From an uncultured Collinsella sp. (GTDB lineage: Bacteria; Actinomycetota; Coriobacteriia; Coriobacteriales; Coriobacteriaceae): a stretch of 11,784 nucleotides of DNA. Within the stretch, counting starts at the first letter, position 1, and each line of letters begins with the position of its first letter. Below are positions 1-5,120 of this stretch, piece by piece. The notes below the pieces were generated by a model, which made no database searches, was not told where the DNA came from, and saw only the letters and a list, made by a program, of their open reading frames with translations. The DNA lies in the NCBI GenBank assembly GCA_905194675.1, contig CAJJTG010000053.1, positions 1-11,784 on the forward strand, given 5' to 3'. Both the position numbers and the translations under genes were made by a program.

Positions 1-361
1 TCACCCAGCGGGGGCGCTCGGAGTACGGCAGGTGCCGCGCGTACCACATGGCCTGCTGGAGCGGCGTCTCCATGCCGCCGTTCCTGGGTTCGGGCTTATC
101 GAGGTCGATGCCCCACGACTTCTGCTCGCAGAGAAAGTTGTGGTCAGAGACGAACACGTCGATGCGACAGCCTCTCACCTTCCGCTCGAAGTCAACGAAG
201 CTGTCTATGGTGTTGGACGGGATGCCCAGGACGTTGATGAGCAGGTCGACCCAGAACTTTTGCGTGTCCTGCTGCTCGTTGTTGGAGCCCGCGGGGATGG
301 CGGCAAGGCGCTTCTGCCACCGCTTGACGAACTCTTTTGCCTCTTTCTTGCTGGCAGGCAT
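1..361 (-). CDS. MmeI-like type II DNA methyltransferase/endonuclease, N-terminal part (truncated by window edge)
   Basis: Only the first 120 codons are inside the window; the frame stays open to base 1, so the gene continues to the left. The start is the ATG at 361-359, preceded by an AGGAGG ribosome binding site 6 bases upstream. The visible part begins with MPASKKEAKEFVKRWQ and a conserved-looking FWVDLLINVLGI segment (residues 36-47). It then has a PD-(D/E)xK-like nuclease signature, D68 followed by E79-Q80-K81 in IDVFVSDHNFLCEQKS. The run ETPLQQAMWYARHLP (98-112) also fits the N-terminal region of MmeI-type (type IIL) fused restriction-modification enzymes, in which one polypeptide cuts and methylates DNA. 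The methyltransferase and target-recognition parts lie outside, so activity and specificity cannot be judged. The family call rests on recognised sequence style, without a search. Its position beside a tRNA gene suggests acquired DNA. Confidence 0.8.
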   Translation of the reverse strand, partial: MPASKKEAKEFVKRWQKRLAAIPAGSNNEQQDTQKFWVDLLINVLGIPSNTIDSFVDFERKVRGCRIDVFVSDHNFLCEQKSWGIDLDKPEPRNGGMETPLQQAMWYARHLPYSERPRWV

Positions 362-395
362 ACCGGACCTCCTGCGTCGTTGTCACTTTCGGACA

Positions 396-423
396 ATTTT
401 AAGGGGTAAAAGCCCTCTTCCAA
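396..423 (-). promoter_or_regulatory. candidate promoter of the MmeI-like gene
   Basis: On the minus strand a TTGGAA -35 box (418-423) lies 16 bases before a TAAAAT -10 box (396-401), about 35 bases ahead of the start codon. The match to the vegetative consensus is fair. No start-site data can be read from sequence. Confidence 0.4.
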
Positions 424-429
424 GCGGAA

Positions 430-653
430 GGGCGAGTTTTCGACGGTCCACGGTGTCGCAGGGTCCCAGGCGAAACCCGAAGACGCCGGGGGCTGTTGGA
501 AACTCGCCCATCTCACAGCAACGTCATCCTAGGTTTTCAACGCTTTCCATGGCCGAAGGGCTTCTTATAAGCCCGTAGGCTGTGGGAAGGGTTGGAAACC
601 GGACTTTGGGCATAGCCCTTCACAAAAAAACTTTCTACCCAAATTCTACCCAA
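430..653. repeat. repeat-rich gene-free stretch between the MmeI-like gene and tRNA-Arg
   Basis: The 322 bases from 362 to 683 hold no convincing gene on either strand. They contain several short repeats. TTCTACCCAA occurs twice in tandem (633-642 and 644-653, period 11). A 10-bp inverted pair, GGGCGAGTTT (430-439) and AAACTCGCCC (500-509), has arms 60 bases apart. GTTGGAAAC is directly repeated (495-503 and 591-599). A small hairpin GGGCTT/AAGCCC lies at 558-574. Clusters of short direct repeats next to a tRNA 3' end are typical of integrase arm sites or leftover attachment regions of integrated elements. That reading is inference, because no integrase gene is visible. Confidence 0.5.
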
Positions 654-670
654 CTGACGTTAACGATGCC

Positions 671-715
671 CTTATATAAGAAAGCAGGTCAGACGATTTA
701 TACCGTCTGACCTGC
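671..715 (-). terminator. terminator of the tRNA-Arg transcript
   Basis: A perfect 12-bp inverted repeat, GCAGGTCAGACG (684-695) and CGTCTGACCTGC (704-715), encloses an 8-base loop. On the minus strand it is followed by TTTCTTATAT, a U-rich tail. It starts 9 bases after the encoded CCA end of the tRNA, as expected for a single-gene tRNA transcript. The plus strand has only a weak ATTTACTT tail, so action toward the right is less likely. Confidence 0.85.
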
Positions 716-724
716 ATTTACTTC

Positions 725-800
725 TGGTGCCCCCGGGCGGATTCGAACCGTCGACACCCGCTTTAGGAGAGCGGTGCTCTATCCCCTGAGCTACGGAGGC
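725..800 (-). tRNA. tRNA-Arg (anticodon CCU), CCA encoded
   Basis: The minus strand folds into a full cloverleaf. The acceptor stem is GCCTCCG/CGGGGGC with one U-G pair, and the D stem is GCTC/GAGC. The anticodon stem is CCGCT/AGCGG around the loop CTCCTAA, giving anticodon CCU, which reads the codon AGG. The T loop is TTCGAAT, with one A-C mismatch in the T stem. The discriminator is A and the CCA end is encoded (725-727). This rare-codon arginine tRNA is a known target for integrating elements, which agrees with the restriction-modification-type gene lying beyond its 3' end. Confidence 0.97.
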
Positions 801-810
801 ATGTTGTACT

Positions 811-816
811 AGTGTA
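811..816 (-). promoter_or_regulatory. candidate -10 box of the tRNA-Arg promoter
   Basis: TACACT on the minus strand lies about 10 bases before the mature tRNA 5' end, the usual distance. No good -35 box is seen 16-18 bases upstream, so the assignment rests on position and the -10 match only. The rest of 801-935 shows nothing I can name. Confidence 0.35.
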
Positions 817-935
817 GCAGATTTACTGCATCGCTATACGTCGCATGACTAGACTCCGAAGTTGCGATGGAATAGTTCCTGCCTAAAGCATCTAAAGCCG
901 TATATCAGAGCTATTTCACCACAACTTATGGGGAG

Positions 936-1334
936 CTAGTCGCCTTTATGGAAGAGGCTTTTGATGACGGAGGGGATGCTCTTGGCGCCCTTGGCCGTCA
1001 CATCGATAAAGTCGGGCGAACGAACGAGCTTGTCCTCGTCAATGTACTTACGCACCGCGCGAAGCGTTTCCTTGTCATTGCGCGTCGAAAACGTAAAGTG
1101 GCCATTCTCTTTGGTAAAGATGGCAAAACGCGTAATCTTCTTGGTGCCGCGCAAAACCTCGGCGGCAATATAGTCGACCTCGTCCCACGGGATTTGGATA
1201 TAATCCTCGGGATTACGCTCGTTATAGTACTCAAACGCCTTATTGCCCACCATCACGTTACCGTGACTGGTAAGCCCCATCAGGCAGGTTGCCGGCGTTG
1301 CCAGATCGACCGTGCTGTTCTGAGATTGCGCCAT
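936..1334 (-). CDS. manO: DUF956 family protein (ManO), partner of the mannose PTS
   Basis: A 132-residue protein that I recognise as DUF956, the small family encoded next to mannose-class PTS operons (called ManO in lactic acid bacteria). Its biochemical role is not established; a regulatory or accessory role for the transporter is usually assumed. No signal peptide or membrane segment is seen, so it should be cytoplasmic. Family-like segments are TPATCLMGLTSHGNVMVGNK (13-32), the Y-rich DYIQIPWDEVDYIAAEVL (44-61) and FAIFTKENGHFTFSTRN (70-86). I chose the ATG at 1334: GGAGGG at 1345-1350 lies 10 bases upstream. The frame stays open to a GTG at 1385, but that codon lies inside the hairpin of the preceding terminator. 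The gene is last in the manXYZ direction and is separated from manZ by that terminator, so its expression probably depends on read-through. Confidence 0.88.
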   Translation of the reverse strand: MAQSQNSTVDLATPATCLMGLTSHGNVMVGNKAFEYYNERNPEDYIQIPWDEVDYIAAEVLRGTKKITRFAIFTKENGHFTFSTRNDKETLRAVRKYIDEDKLVRSPDFIDVTAKGAKSIPSVIKSLFHKGD

Positions 1335-1349
1335 ACGCGCCTCGCCCTC

Positions 1350-1398
1350 CAATAAAAACAATCGGACCGCATCCAGTGTACCCACCGGGTGCGGTCCG
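1350..1398 (-). terminator. stem-loop terminator between manZ and the DUF956 gene
   Basis: CGGACCGCATCC (1363-1374) pairs with GGGTGCGGTCCG (1387-1398) through 12 positions including one G-U, with a 12-base loop. On the minus strand the stem is followed by ATTGTTTTTATT, a classic U-rich tail. It sits about 56 bases after the manZ stop. The ribosome binding site of the DUF956 gene begins right at the end of the U-tract. It should end most manXYZ transcripts and let a fraction through to DUF956. Confidence 0.85.
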
Positions 1399-1454
1399 TT
1401 TCAATGGCTCAAAAGCCCTTGCCTAGCAACTCTCGGTCTTAAGCCGAAGCGTGC

Positions 1455-2375
1455 TTACATGAAGCCGCAGACGCGACCGATGATGCCGACGGCGAAGAGA
1501 GCCAGGATGATGACGATCGGGCTGACCTTCTTCTTGAGGAGCTTGCAGACCAGAAGGGTCAGGCACACGGCGGCAAGGCCGGGGATGAGCTGATCGAGGT
1601 TGGCCTGAAGCGTGGTGACCTTCACCGGGTCGAGTGCGTTGGCACCGACAGAGCTGTACATCGTCAATGCCTGCTTGATGCCCTCAGAACCGGCGGGCAG
1701 GTTGGCCCAGTCGATATAGGCGCCAGCGGACTGCGTGACCTTGGAGACGACCGGGGTGAAGGAGATGGACACCCAGCGCTCGACCAGGGCGCCGATGATG
1801 AACATACCCAGGATGGAAGCACCCTCGGTGACCTTGCCCATCAGACCGCCGGAGAGGTCCTTGGCGATGGAGGAGCCGACCTTGTAGCCAAACTCCTGCG
1901 TGTACCACAGGAAGGCGTAACGGATGATGTTCCACGCGAAGAAGAACAGCAGCGGACCGGCAATGCTGCCGGACAGGGCCAGGGAAGCGCCCAGTGCGCC
2001 CAGAATCGGGCGAAGGGTGAACCAGAAGGCGGGGTCGCCGACGCCGGCGAGCGGGCCCATCATACCGACCTTGACGCCCTGAATGGCGACGTCGTCAATC
2101 GGAGCACCGTTGGCGCGCTCCTCCTCAAGGGCGAGGGTAACGCCAATGACGGGGGCGGAAACATAGGGGTGGGTGTTATAGAACTCCAGGTGGCGCTTAA
2201 GAGCGGCAATCTGGTCATCCTTGCTGGTGTAGAGCTTCTTGATCGCAGGGATCATTGCGAAGCACCAGCCGCCGTTCTGCATACGCTCGTAGTTCCACGA
2301 GCCCTGAAGGAACTGATGACGGAAGCAAACCTTCTTACGGTCAGCCTTGGTGAGCTGAATCTTGTTCTCTGCCAT
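1455..2375 (-). CDS. manZ: PTS mannose-family transporter subunit EIID
   Basis: A 306-residue EIID subunit of a mannose/fructose/sorbose-class phosphotransferase system. With EIIC it forms the membrane channel that carries the hexose inward during phosphorylation by EIIB. Typical EIID stretches are visible: HQFLQGSWNYERMQNGGWCF (20-39), HLEFYNTHPY (62-71) and the conserved GPLAGVGDP loop (107-115). Hydrophobic segments occur around 124-150 and 183-198, and near the C-terminus (266-280, 285-300). Length is close to the family norm of about 280-305. I chose the ATG at 2375 (MAENK), with a GGGGAG ribosome binding site 8 bases upstream. The frame also has a GTG three codons earlier, too close to the Shine-Dalgarno sequence. 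The 16-base gap to manY, whose stop codon forms part of the ribosome binding site, indicates coupled translation. Substrate cannot be fixed from sequence; mannose or glucose is most usual. Confidence 0.95.
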   Translation of the reverse strand: MAENKIQLTKADRKKVCFRHQFLQGSWNYERMQNGGWCFAMIPAIKKLYTSKDDQIAALKRHLEFYNTHPYVSAPVIGVTLALEEERANGAPIDDVAIQGVKVGMMGPLAGVGDPAFWFTLRPILGALGASLALSGSIAGPLLFFFAWNIIRYAFLWYTQEFGYKVGSSIAKDLSGGLMGKVTEGASILGMFIIGALVERWVSISFTPVVSKVTQSAGAYIDWANLPAGSEGIKQALTMYSSVGANALDPVKVTTLQANLDQLIPGLAAVCLTLLVCKLLKKKVSPIVIILALFAVGIIGRVCGFM

Positions 2376-2391
2376 ATGTATCACTCCCCTC

Positions 2392-3210
2392 CTACTCGTA
2401 ATCGTTCAGAATGTCGCCGAGCGGGTCACCGGAGCCACCGCCCATGCCGCCACCCTGCTTGGCCAGATCCTTAAGGCCAAGGTAGATGAGGGCAAGGGAG
2501 ATGCCGATGAGGCCAAGGGCGATCAGCGTGAGCTGAGGGATGGCAGCAAGGACAAAGCCGAGGATGAAGAACGGCCAGGTCTCCTTGGTGGCCATCATGT
2601 TGATGACCATGGCGTAACCGACGGAAGCGACCATGCCGCCGCCGACAGCCATGCCGCCGGACAGCCAATCGGGCATAGCGTTAAGCGCGTTGGTAACAGC
2701 CTCGGCCGGGATGATGCACAGAAGTACTGCCGGGATGGCGATACGAACACCCTGCATGAGGATGCCGGCGTACTGCCAACGCTCGATGCCGGCGAAGTCG
2801 CCCTTCTCGGCGCAGGCGTCCATGCCGTGAACCATAGCGGTAGCCAGGGTACGGCAGATCATGGTCAGGAACAGACCAGCGACCGACAGCGGGACGGCGA
2901 CGGCGATGGCGGCGGTAACGGCCTTGGCCGAATCGGTGGCGCCACCGTTGAGGGCGAGCACCATGATGATCGAAGAAGCGACCGAGGCCAGAGCGGCGTC
3001 AGGCGCGACGGCGGCGCCGACGTTAGCCCAGCCAAGGGCCATCATCTGGAGCGAACCGCCCAGGAGGATGCCCTCCTGAAGGTGACCGGTTACGAGACCG
3101 ATAAGCGTGCATGCCACGAGCGGCTGATGGAACTGGAACTCATCCAGAATGCCTTCCATACCGGCAAGCAACGCGACAATCGCAACAAGCAGAATAGTGA
3201 TTGCAGACAT
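2392..3210 (-). CDS. manY: PTS mannose-family transporter subunit EIIC
   Basis: A 272-residue polytopic EIIC subunit, the sugar-binding membrane part of the mannose-class PTS. It is hydrophobic almost throughout, with segments from residue 3 onward. It carries the characteristic GGSLQMMALGWANVGAAVAP (51-70) followed by DAALASV, and HQPLVACTLIGLVTGHLQ (28-45) near the N-terminus. AGGAGGG stands at good distance before the ATG at 3210. One oddity is the C-terminal tail after the last membrane segment: KQGGGMGGGSGDPLGDILND (251-270) is glycine-rich and flexible. This could be a cytoplasmic linker or docking tail. The gene lies between manX and manZ with short gaps (18 and 16 bases) and is surely co-transcribed with them. 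Confidence 0.95.
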   Translation of the reverse strand: MSAITILLVAIVALLAGMEGILDEFQFHQPLVACTLIGLVTGHLQEGILLGGSLQMMALGWANVGAAVAPDAALASVASSIIMVLALNGGATDSAKAVTAAIAVAVPLSVAGLFLTMICRTLATAMVHGMDACAEKGDFAGIERWQYAGILMQGVRIAIPAVLLCIIPAEAVTNALNAMPDWLSGGMAVGGGMVASVGYAMVINMMATKETWPFFILGFVLAAIPQLTLIALGLIGISLALIYLGLKDLAKQGGGMGGGSGDPLGDILNDYE

Positions 3211-3228
3211 GTATCGGACCCTCCTTTA

Positions 3229-4218
3229 CTATGCTTGAGCGGCCAGTTCGGCCTTAGCTTTCTTCAACATGGCGTCGAGATCCTCGGAGGAATCCGAAGG
3301 AACCTTGCGGACCTCGAACTTGACGCCCTTGGCCTTGAGAGCCTCGATGGTCTTGACGTCGTCATCGCCCATAGCGACAGCGTTAGTGACGACGACCTTG
3401 CCCTTGGAGTGGGCCATGGAACCGATGTTGGCTTCCTTGATGTCGACGCCGGCCTCGATGGCCTTGAGCAGATCCTGCGGGTTCTCGAAGAGCAGCATGG
3501 CCTTGGTGTCACCAAAGCGCGTGTCCTTGACGACCTCGGCCATCTTCTTGATGGGCACGACGTTGGCATGGACTCCCGGAGGGGCAGCCTGCTCGATCAT
3601 GGTCTTGCGGAGCTCGTCGTGAGCAACGCCGTCGGAAACCACGATGATGCGGTTGGGGTTGATCTGCTTGGTCCACGTGGTGGCCACCTGACCATGAAGC
3701 AGACGGGTGTCGATACGGACGTGGGCGATCTTGATGTGCCCGTCGCCGATGACCGTTCCCGGAGGGATGGCGCCTGCAGGAGCAGCGGCGGCCGCAGCCG
3801 GCTTCTTCTCCTCGGGCTCCAGAGACTCGGGCTTGACGCGCACGCCAGCCTTAGCCTCAGTCACGAGATGTTTTGCGATCGCATGTGCAGTGTTCTTTGC
3901 GTCAAAGCGCTGCGAATATGCCTCGATGAGCATAGGCAGGTTGACACCGGTGACGATAGCCCAGGAATCGTGGCCCTCGATGAGCCCGCTGATCTGGTTG
4001 AACGGCGTGCCGCCCCACAGATCAACGAGGAAGAGCACCTGCTCCTGGTCCTCGAAGGAAGCGACTGCTTCCTCGACCTTGGCTCGGAAGTCGTCGGGGC
4101 CCATGCTCGGCTCGAGCGAGACCACGGCTACAGACGGCTGATCGCCAAAGACCATCGAGCCCGTCTGCTTGATTCCAGCCGCCAAGTCACCATGGCTAGC
4201 AAGAACAATACTTACCAT
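3229..4218 (-). CDS. manX: PTS mannose-family fused EIIAB subunit
   Basis: A 329-residue cytoplasmic phosphotransfer protein that takes phosphate from HPr and passes it to the sugar entering through ManYZ. The EIIA domain covers about 1-125 and starts MVSIVLASHGDLAAGI; His9 is the expected phosphorylation site, and VDLWGGTPFN (65-74) is the conserved EIIA loop. An Ala/Pro/Glu-rich linker follows (129-155). The EIIB domain covers about 160-329, with the active-site motif RIDTRLLHGQV and phospho-His175. The fused arrangement and length match E. coli ManX. I use the ATG at 4218, seven bases after AGGAGG; a GTG one codon earlier is too close to the ribosome binding site. It is the first gene of the manXYZ operon, so the promoter should lie just upstream in 4219-4320. 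Confidence 0.95.
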   Translation of the reverse strand: MVSIVLASHGDLAAGIKQTGSMVFGDQPSVAVVSLEPSMGPDDFRAKVEEAVASFEDQEQVLFLVDLWGGTPFNQISGLIEGHDSWAIVTGVNLPMLIEAYSQRFDAKNTAHAIAKHLVTEAKAGVRVKPESLEPEEKKPAAAAAAPAGAIPPGTVIGDGHIKIAHVRIDTRLLHGQVATTWTKQINPNRIIVVSDGVAHDELRKTMIEQAAPPGVHANVVPIKKMAEVVKDTRFGDTKAMLLFENPQDLLKAIEAGVDIKEANIGSMAHSKGKVVVTNAVAMGDDDVKTIEALKAKGVKFEVRKVPSDSSEDLDAMLKKAKAELAAQA

Positions 4219-4265
4219 CACATAACCTCCTTTTTGTCTACGTATTTCCTACACGACAATAAAGG

Positions 4266-4294
4266 AGTATACCTGTTCGCCTTGTGGATTTATA
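4266..4294 (-). promoter_or_regulatory. candidate manXYZ promoter
   Basis: A good -10 box TATACT (4266-4271, minus strand) lies about 48 bases before the manX start. Seventeen bases upstream is TATAAA (4289-4294), which is a poor -35 match. A promoter with a weak -35 that relies on an activator would fit. No -24/-12 (sigma-54) promoter is visible, although some Firmicutes mannose PTS operons use one. Confidence 0.45.
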
Positions 4295-4302
4295 GCTAAA
4301 TT

Positions 4303-4316
4303 CGCAAACGGTTGCA
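4303..4316. promoter_or_regulatory. cre-like / LacI-family operator candidate upstream of manX
   Basis: TGCAACCGTTTGCG on the minus strand matches the catabolite-response consensus TGNAANCGNTNNCA at all but its last base. It is a near-palindrome (GCAA ... TTGC) with the central CG that LacI-family repressors prefer. It sits just upstream of the proposed -35 box. Which regulator binds is unknown, and no LacI gene is present in the window. Confidence 0.5.
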
Positions 4317-4319
4317 TTA

Positions 4320-4492
4320 TTTGTTTAAACGTCTAAGTTTGTTACAAATTGATTACGTTGCTGATTTACAGCTCATTGCCTACTAAAACGTGATTTCCCA
4401 ATTACTTTCACAGATATATACAGGCACTCTGTTCATTAACGCCGCTTTTAGGTTAATCCCAATGCGCCTGCGTGCCGCTATTTTGTTTAAAC
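4320..4492. repeat. two copies of an 11-bp motif centred on GTTTAAAC in the region upstream of manX
   Basis: TTTGTTTAAAC occurs at 4320-4330 and again at 4482-4492 in the same orientation, 162 bases apart. Each contains the 8-bp palindrome GTTTAAAC. The surrounding gene-free stretch (4219-4595) is AT-rich compared with the genes around it and otherwise holds the manX promoter region and the palindrome at 4536-4591. The repeats could be binding sites for a regulator; chance in AT-rich DNA is possible. Confidence 0.4.
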
Positions 4493-4535
4493 AGACATAA
4501 CTTGACTAATTGTATAACTTATGCTCTAGCGCAAG

Positions 4536-4591
4536 TAGTCGTTGGGGACGTTCTTAAACGACTAGTCAAACAAGAACGTCCCCAACGACTA
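4536..4591. repeat. perfect 20-bp palindromic (REP-like) element after hypA
   Basis: TAGTCGTTGGGGACGTTCTT (4536-4555) is exactly inverted at 4572-4591 around a 16-base spacer that itself holds the palindrome GACTAGTC (4560-4567). It begins only 4 bases after the hypA stop codon. It can form a very stable hairpin in RNA from either strand, but lacks a U-tract on both sides, so it is not a textbook terminator. Its form and GGGGAC core resemble REP elements moved by REP-associated tyrosine transposases; this family link is inference. Confidence 0.7.
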
Positions 4592-4595
4592 GGGG

Positions 4596-5024
4596 CTAGA
4601 CGATGTGGAGAGGGTTAGCGGCGTCGACGGCGTCGGGGGCGTCAGAAGGGCCGCCGGGGGCAGCGTCTGCCGGATCCTCGTCGGGGGTCTCGATCTGCTT
4701 GATCATGACCTCTTGGCCCTGGAGCAAATAGGTATCGCCACTGCCGCAATGGGGGCAGGTCTTGCCGTGCTCGACTGTCGCATAGTCGCGGCCGCACGCC
4801 TCGCAATGCGTCACGGCCTCGACGGGCTCCACGATAAGCTCCGCGCCCTGCGTGATGGACTTTTTATCTGCCGCCCAGCGCCAAGCGTCGAGCAGCAAGT
4901 CGGGAACGACGCCCGAGACCTCGCCCAGCAGCAGCGTGACGCTCGAAACGCGACGCACGCCATTGGCGCGCGCCACGTTCTCAACATCGCGAATAATGTG
5001 ATAAACGATTCCCAATTCATGCAA
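4596..5024 (-). CDS. hypA: hydrogenase/urease nickel metallochaperone HypA
   Basis: A 142-residue HypA, which binds nickel through its N-terminal Met-His and hands it (with HypB) to NiFe hydrogenase precursors. It starts MHELGIV, with the required His2, and has the structural zinc site C74-x2-C77 and C90-x2-C93 (HCEACG ... CPHCG). The start codon is TTG at 5024, because only this frame gives Met-His-Glu. An ATG four bases later is in another frame. GAAAGG (5033-5038) is 8 bases upstream. The protein is about 25 residues longer than usual: after residue 113 an acidic, Pro/Ala/Asp-rich tail ends in NPLHIV. No hypB or hydrogenase gene is in the window. It follows the large FeS oxidoreductase on the same strand after 96 bases, so the two may share a transcript. 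Confidence 0.93.
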   Translation of the reverse strand: MHELGIVYHIIRDVENVARANGVRRVSSVTLLLGEVSGVVPDLLLDAWRWAADKKSITQGAELIVEPVEAVTHCEACGRDYATVEHGKTCPHCGSGDTYLLQGQEVMIKQIETPDEDPADAAPGGPSDAPDAVDAANPLHIV

Positions 5025-5032
5025 GGTAGAAA

Positions 5033-5038
5033 CCTTTC
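5033..5038 (-). promoter_or_regulatory. ribosome binding site supporting the hypA TTG start
   Basis: GAAAGG on the minus strand stands 8 bases before TTG. It is a moderate Shine-Dalgarno match at the right distance for TTG. TTG with this site gives the invariant Met-His-Glu beginning of HypA. Confidence 0.6.
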
Positions 5039-5069
5039 AACAACGGTTGATGCGATGCAAACTCAAAGC

Positions 5070-5105
5070 AAGGGGACAGCGAAATCTAGTCTGCGCCGTC
5101 CCCTT
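5070..5105. repeat. second REP-like palindrome, between the oxidoreductase and hypA
   Basis: AAGGGGAC (5070-5077) is inverted at 5098-5105. With one G-U pair in the minus-strand RNA the stem extends to 12 bp (AAGGGGACGGCG with CGCTGTCCCCTT) around a 12-base loop. It shares the GGGGACG core with the palindrome on the other side of hypA. There is no U-run after it, so it may act as an RNA stabiliser or partial terminator within the oxidoreductase-hypA transcript. Confidence 0.6.
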
Positions 5106-5120
5106 ACCCGCCATGGTTAC

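Noticed and set aside
48..578. Plus-strand open frames over the left end
   Set aside because: Antisense to the MmeI-like gene and running into the repeat-rich spacer; no start signal and no family resemblance.
633..653. CRISPR-like short repeats
   Set aside because: Only two copies of a 10-base unit with a one-base gap; there is no repeat-spacer structure and no cas gene.
2362..4299. Plus-strand open frame of 645 codons opposite manXYZ
   Set aside because: It is antisense to three clearly conserved PTS genes. GC-rich third positions remove stop codons on the opposite strand. Its product is rich in His, Asp and Gly and has no recognisable domain.
4536..4591. Simple bidirectional terminator for hypA
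   Set aside because: The stem is strong, but no U-tract follows on either strand, and a second stem with the same GGGGACG core lies upstream of hypA. A REP-like element explains both better.
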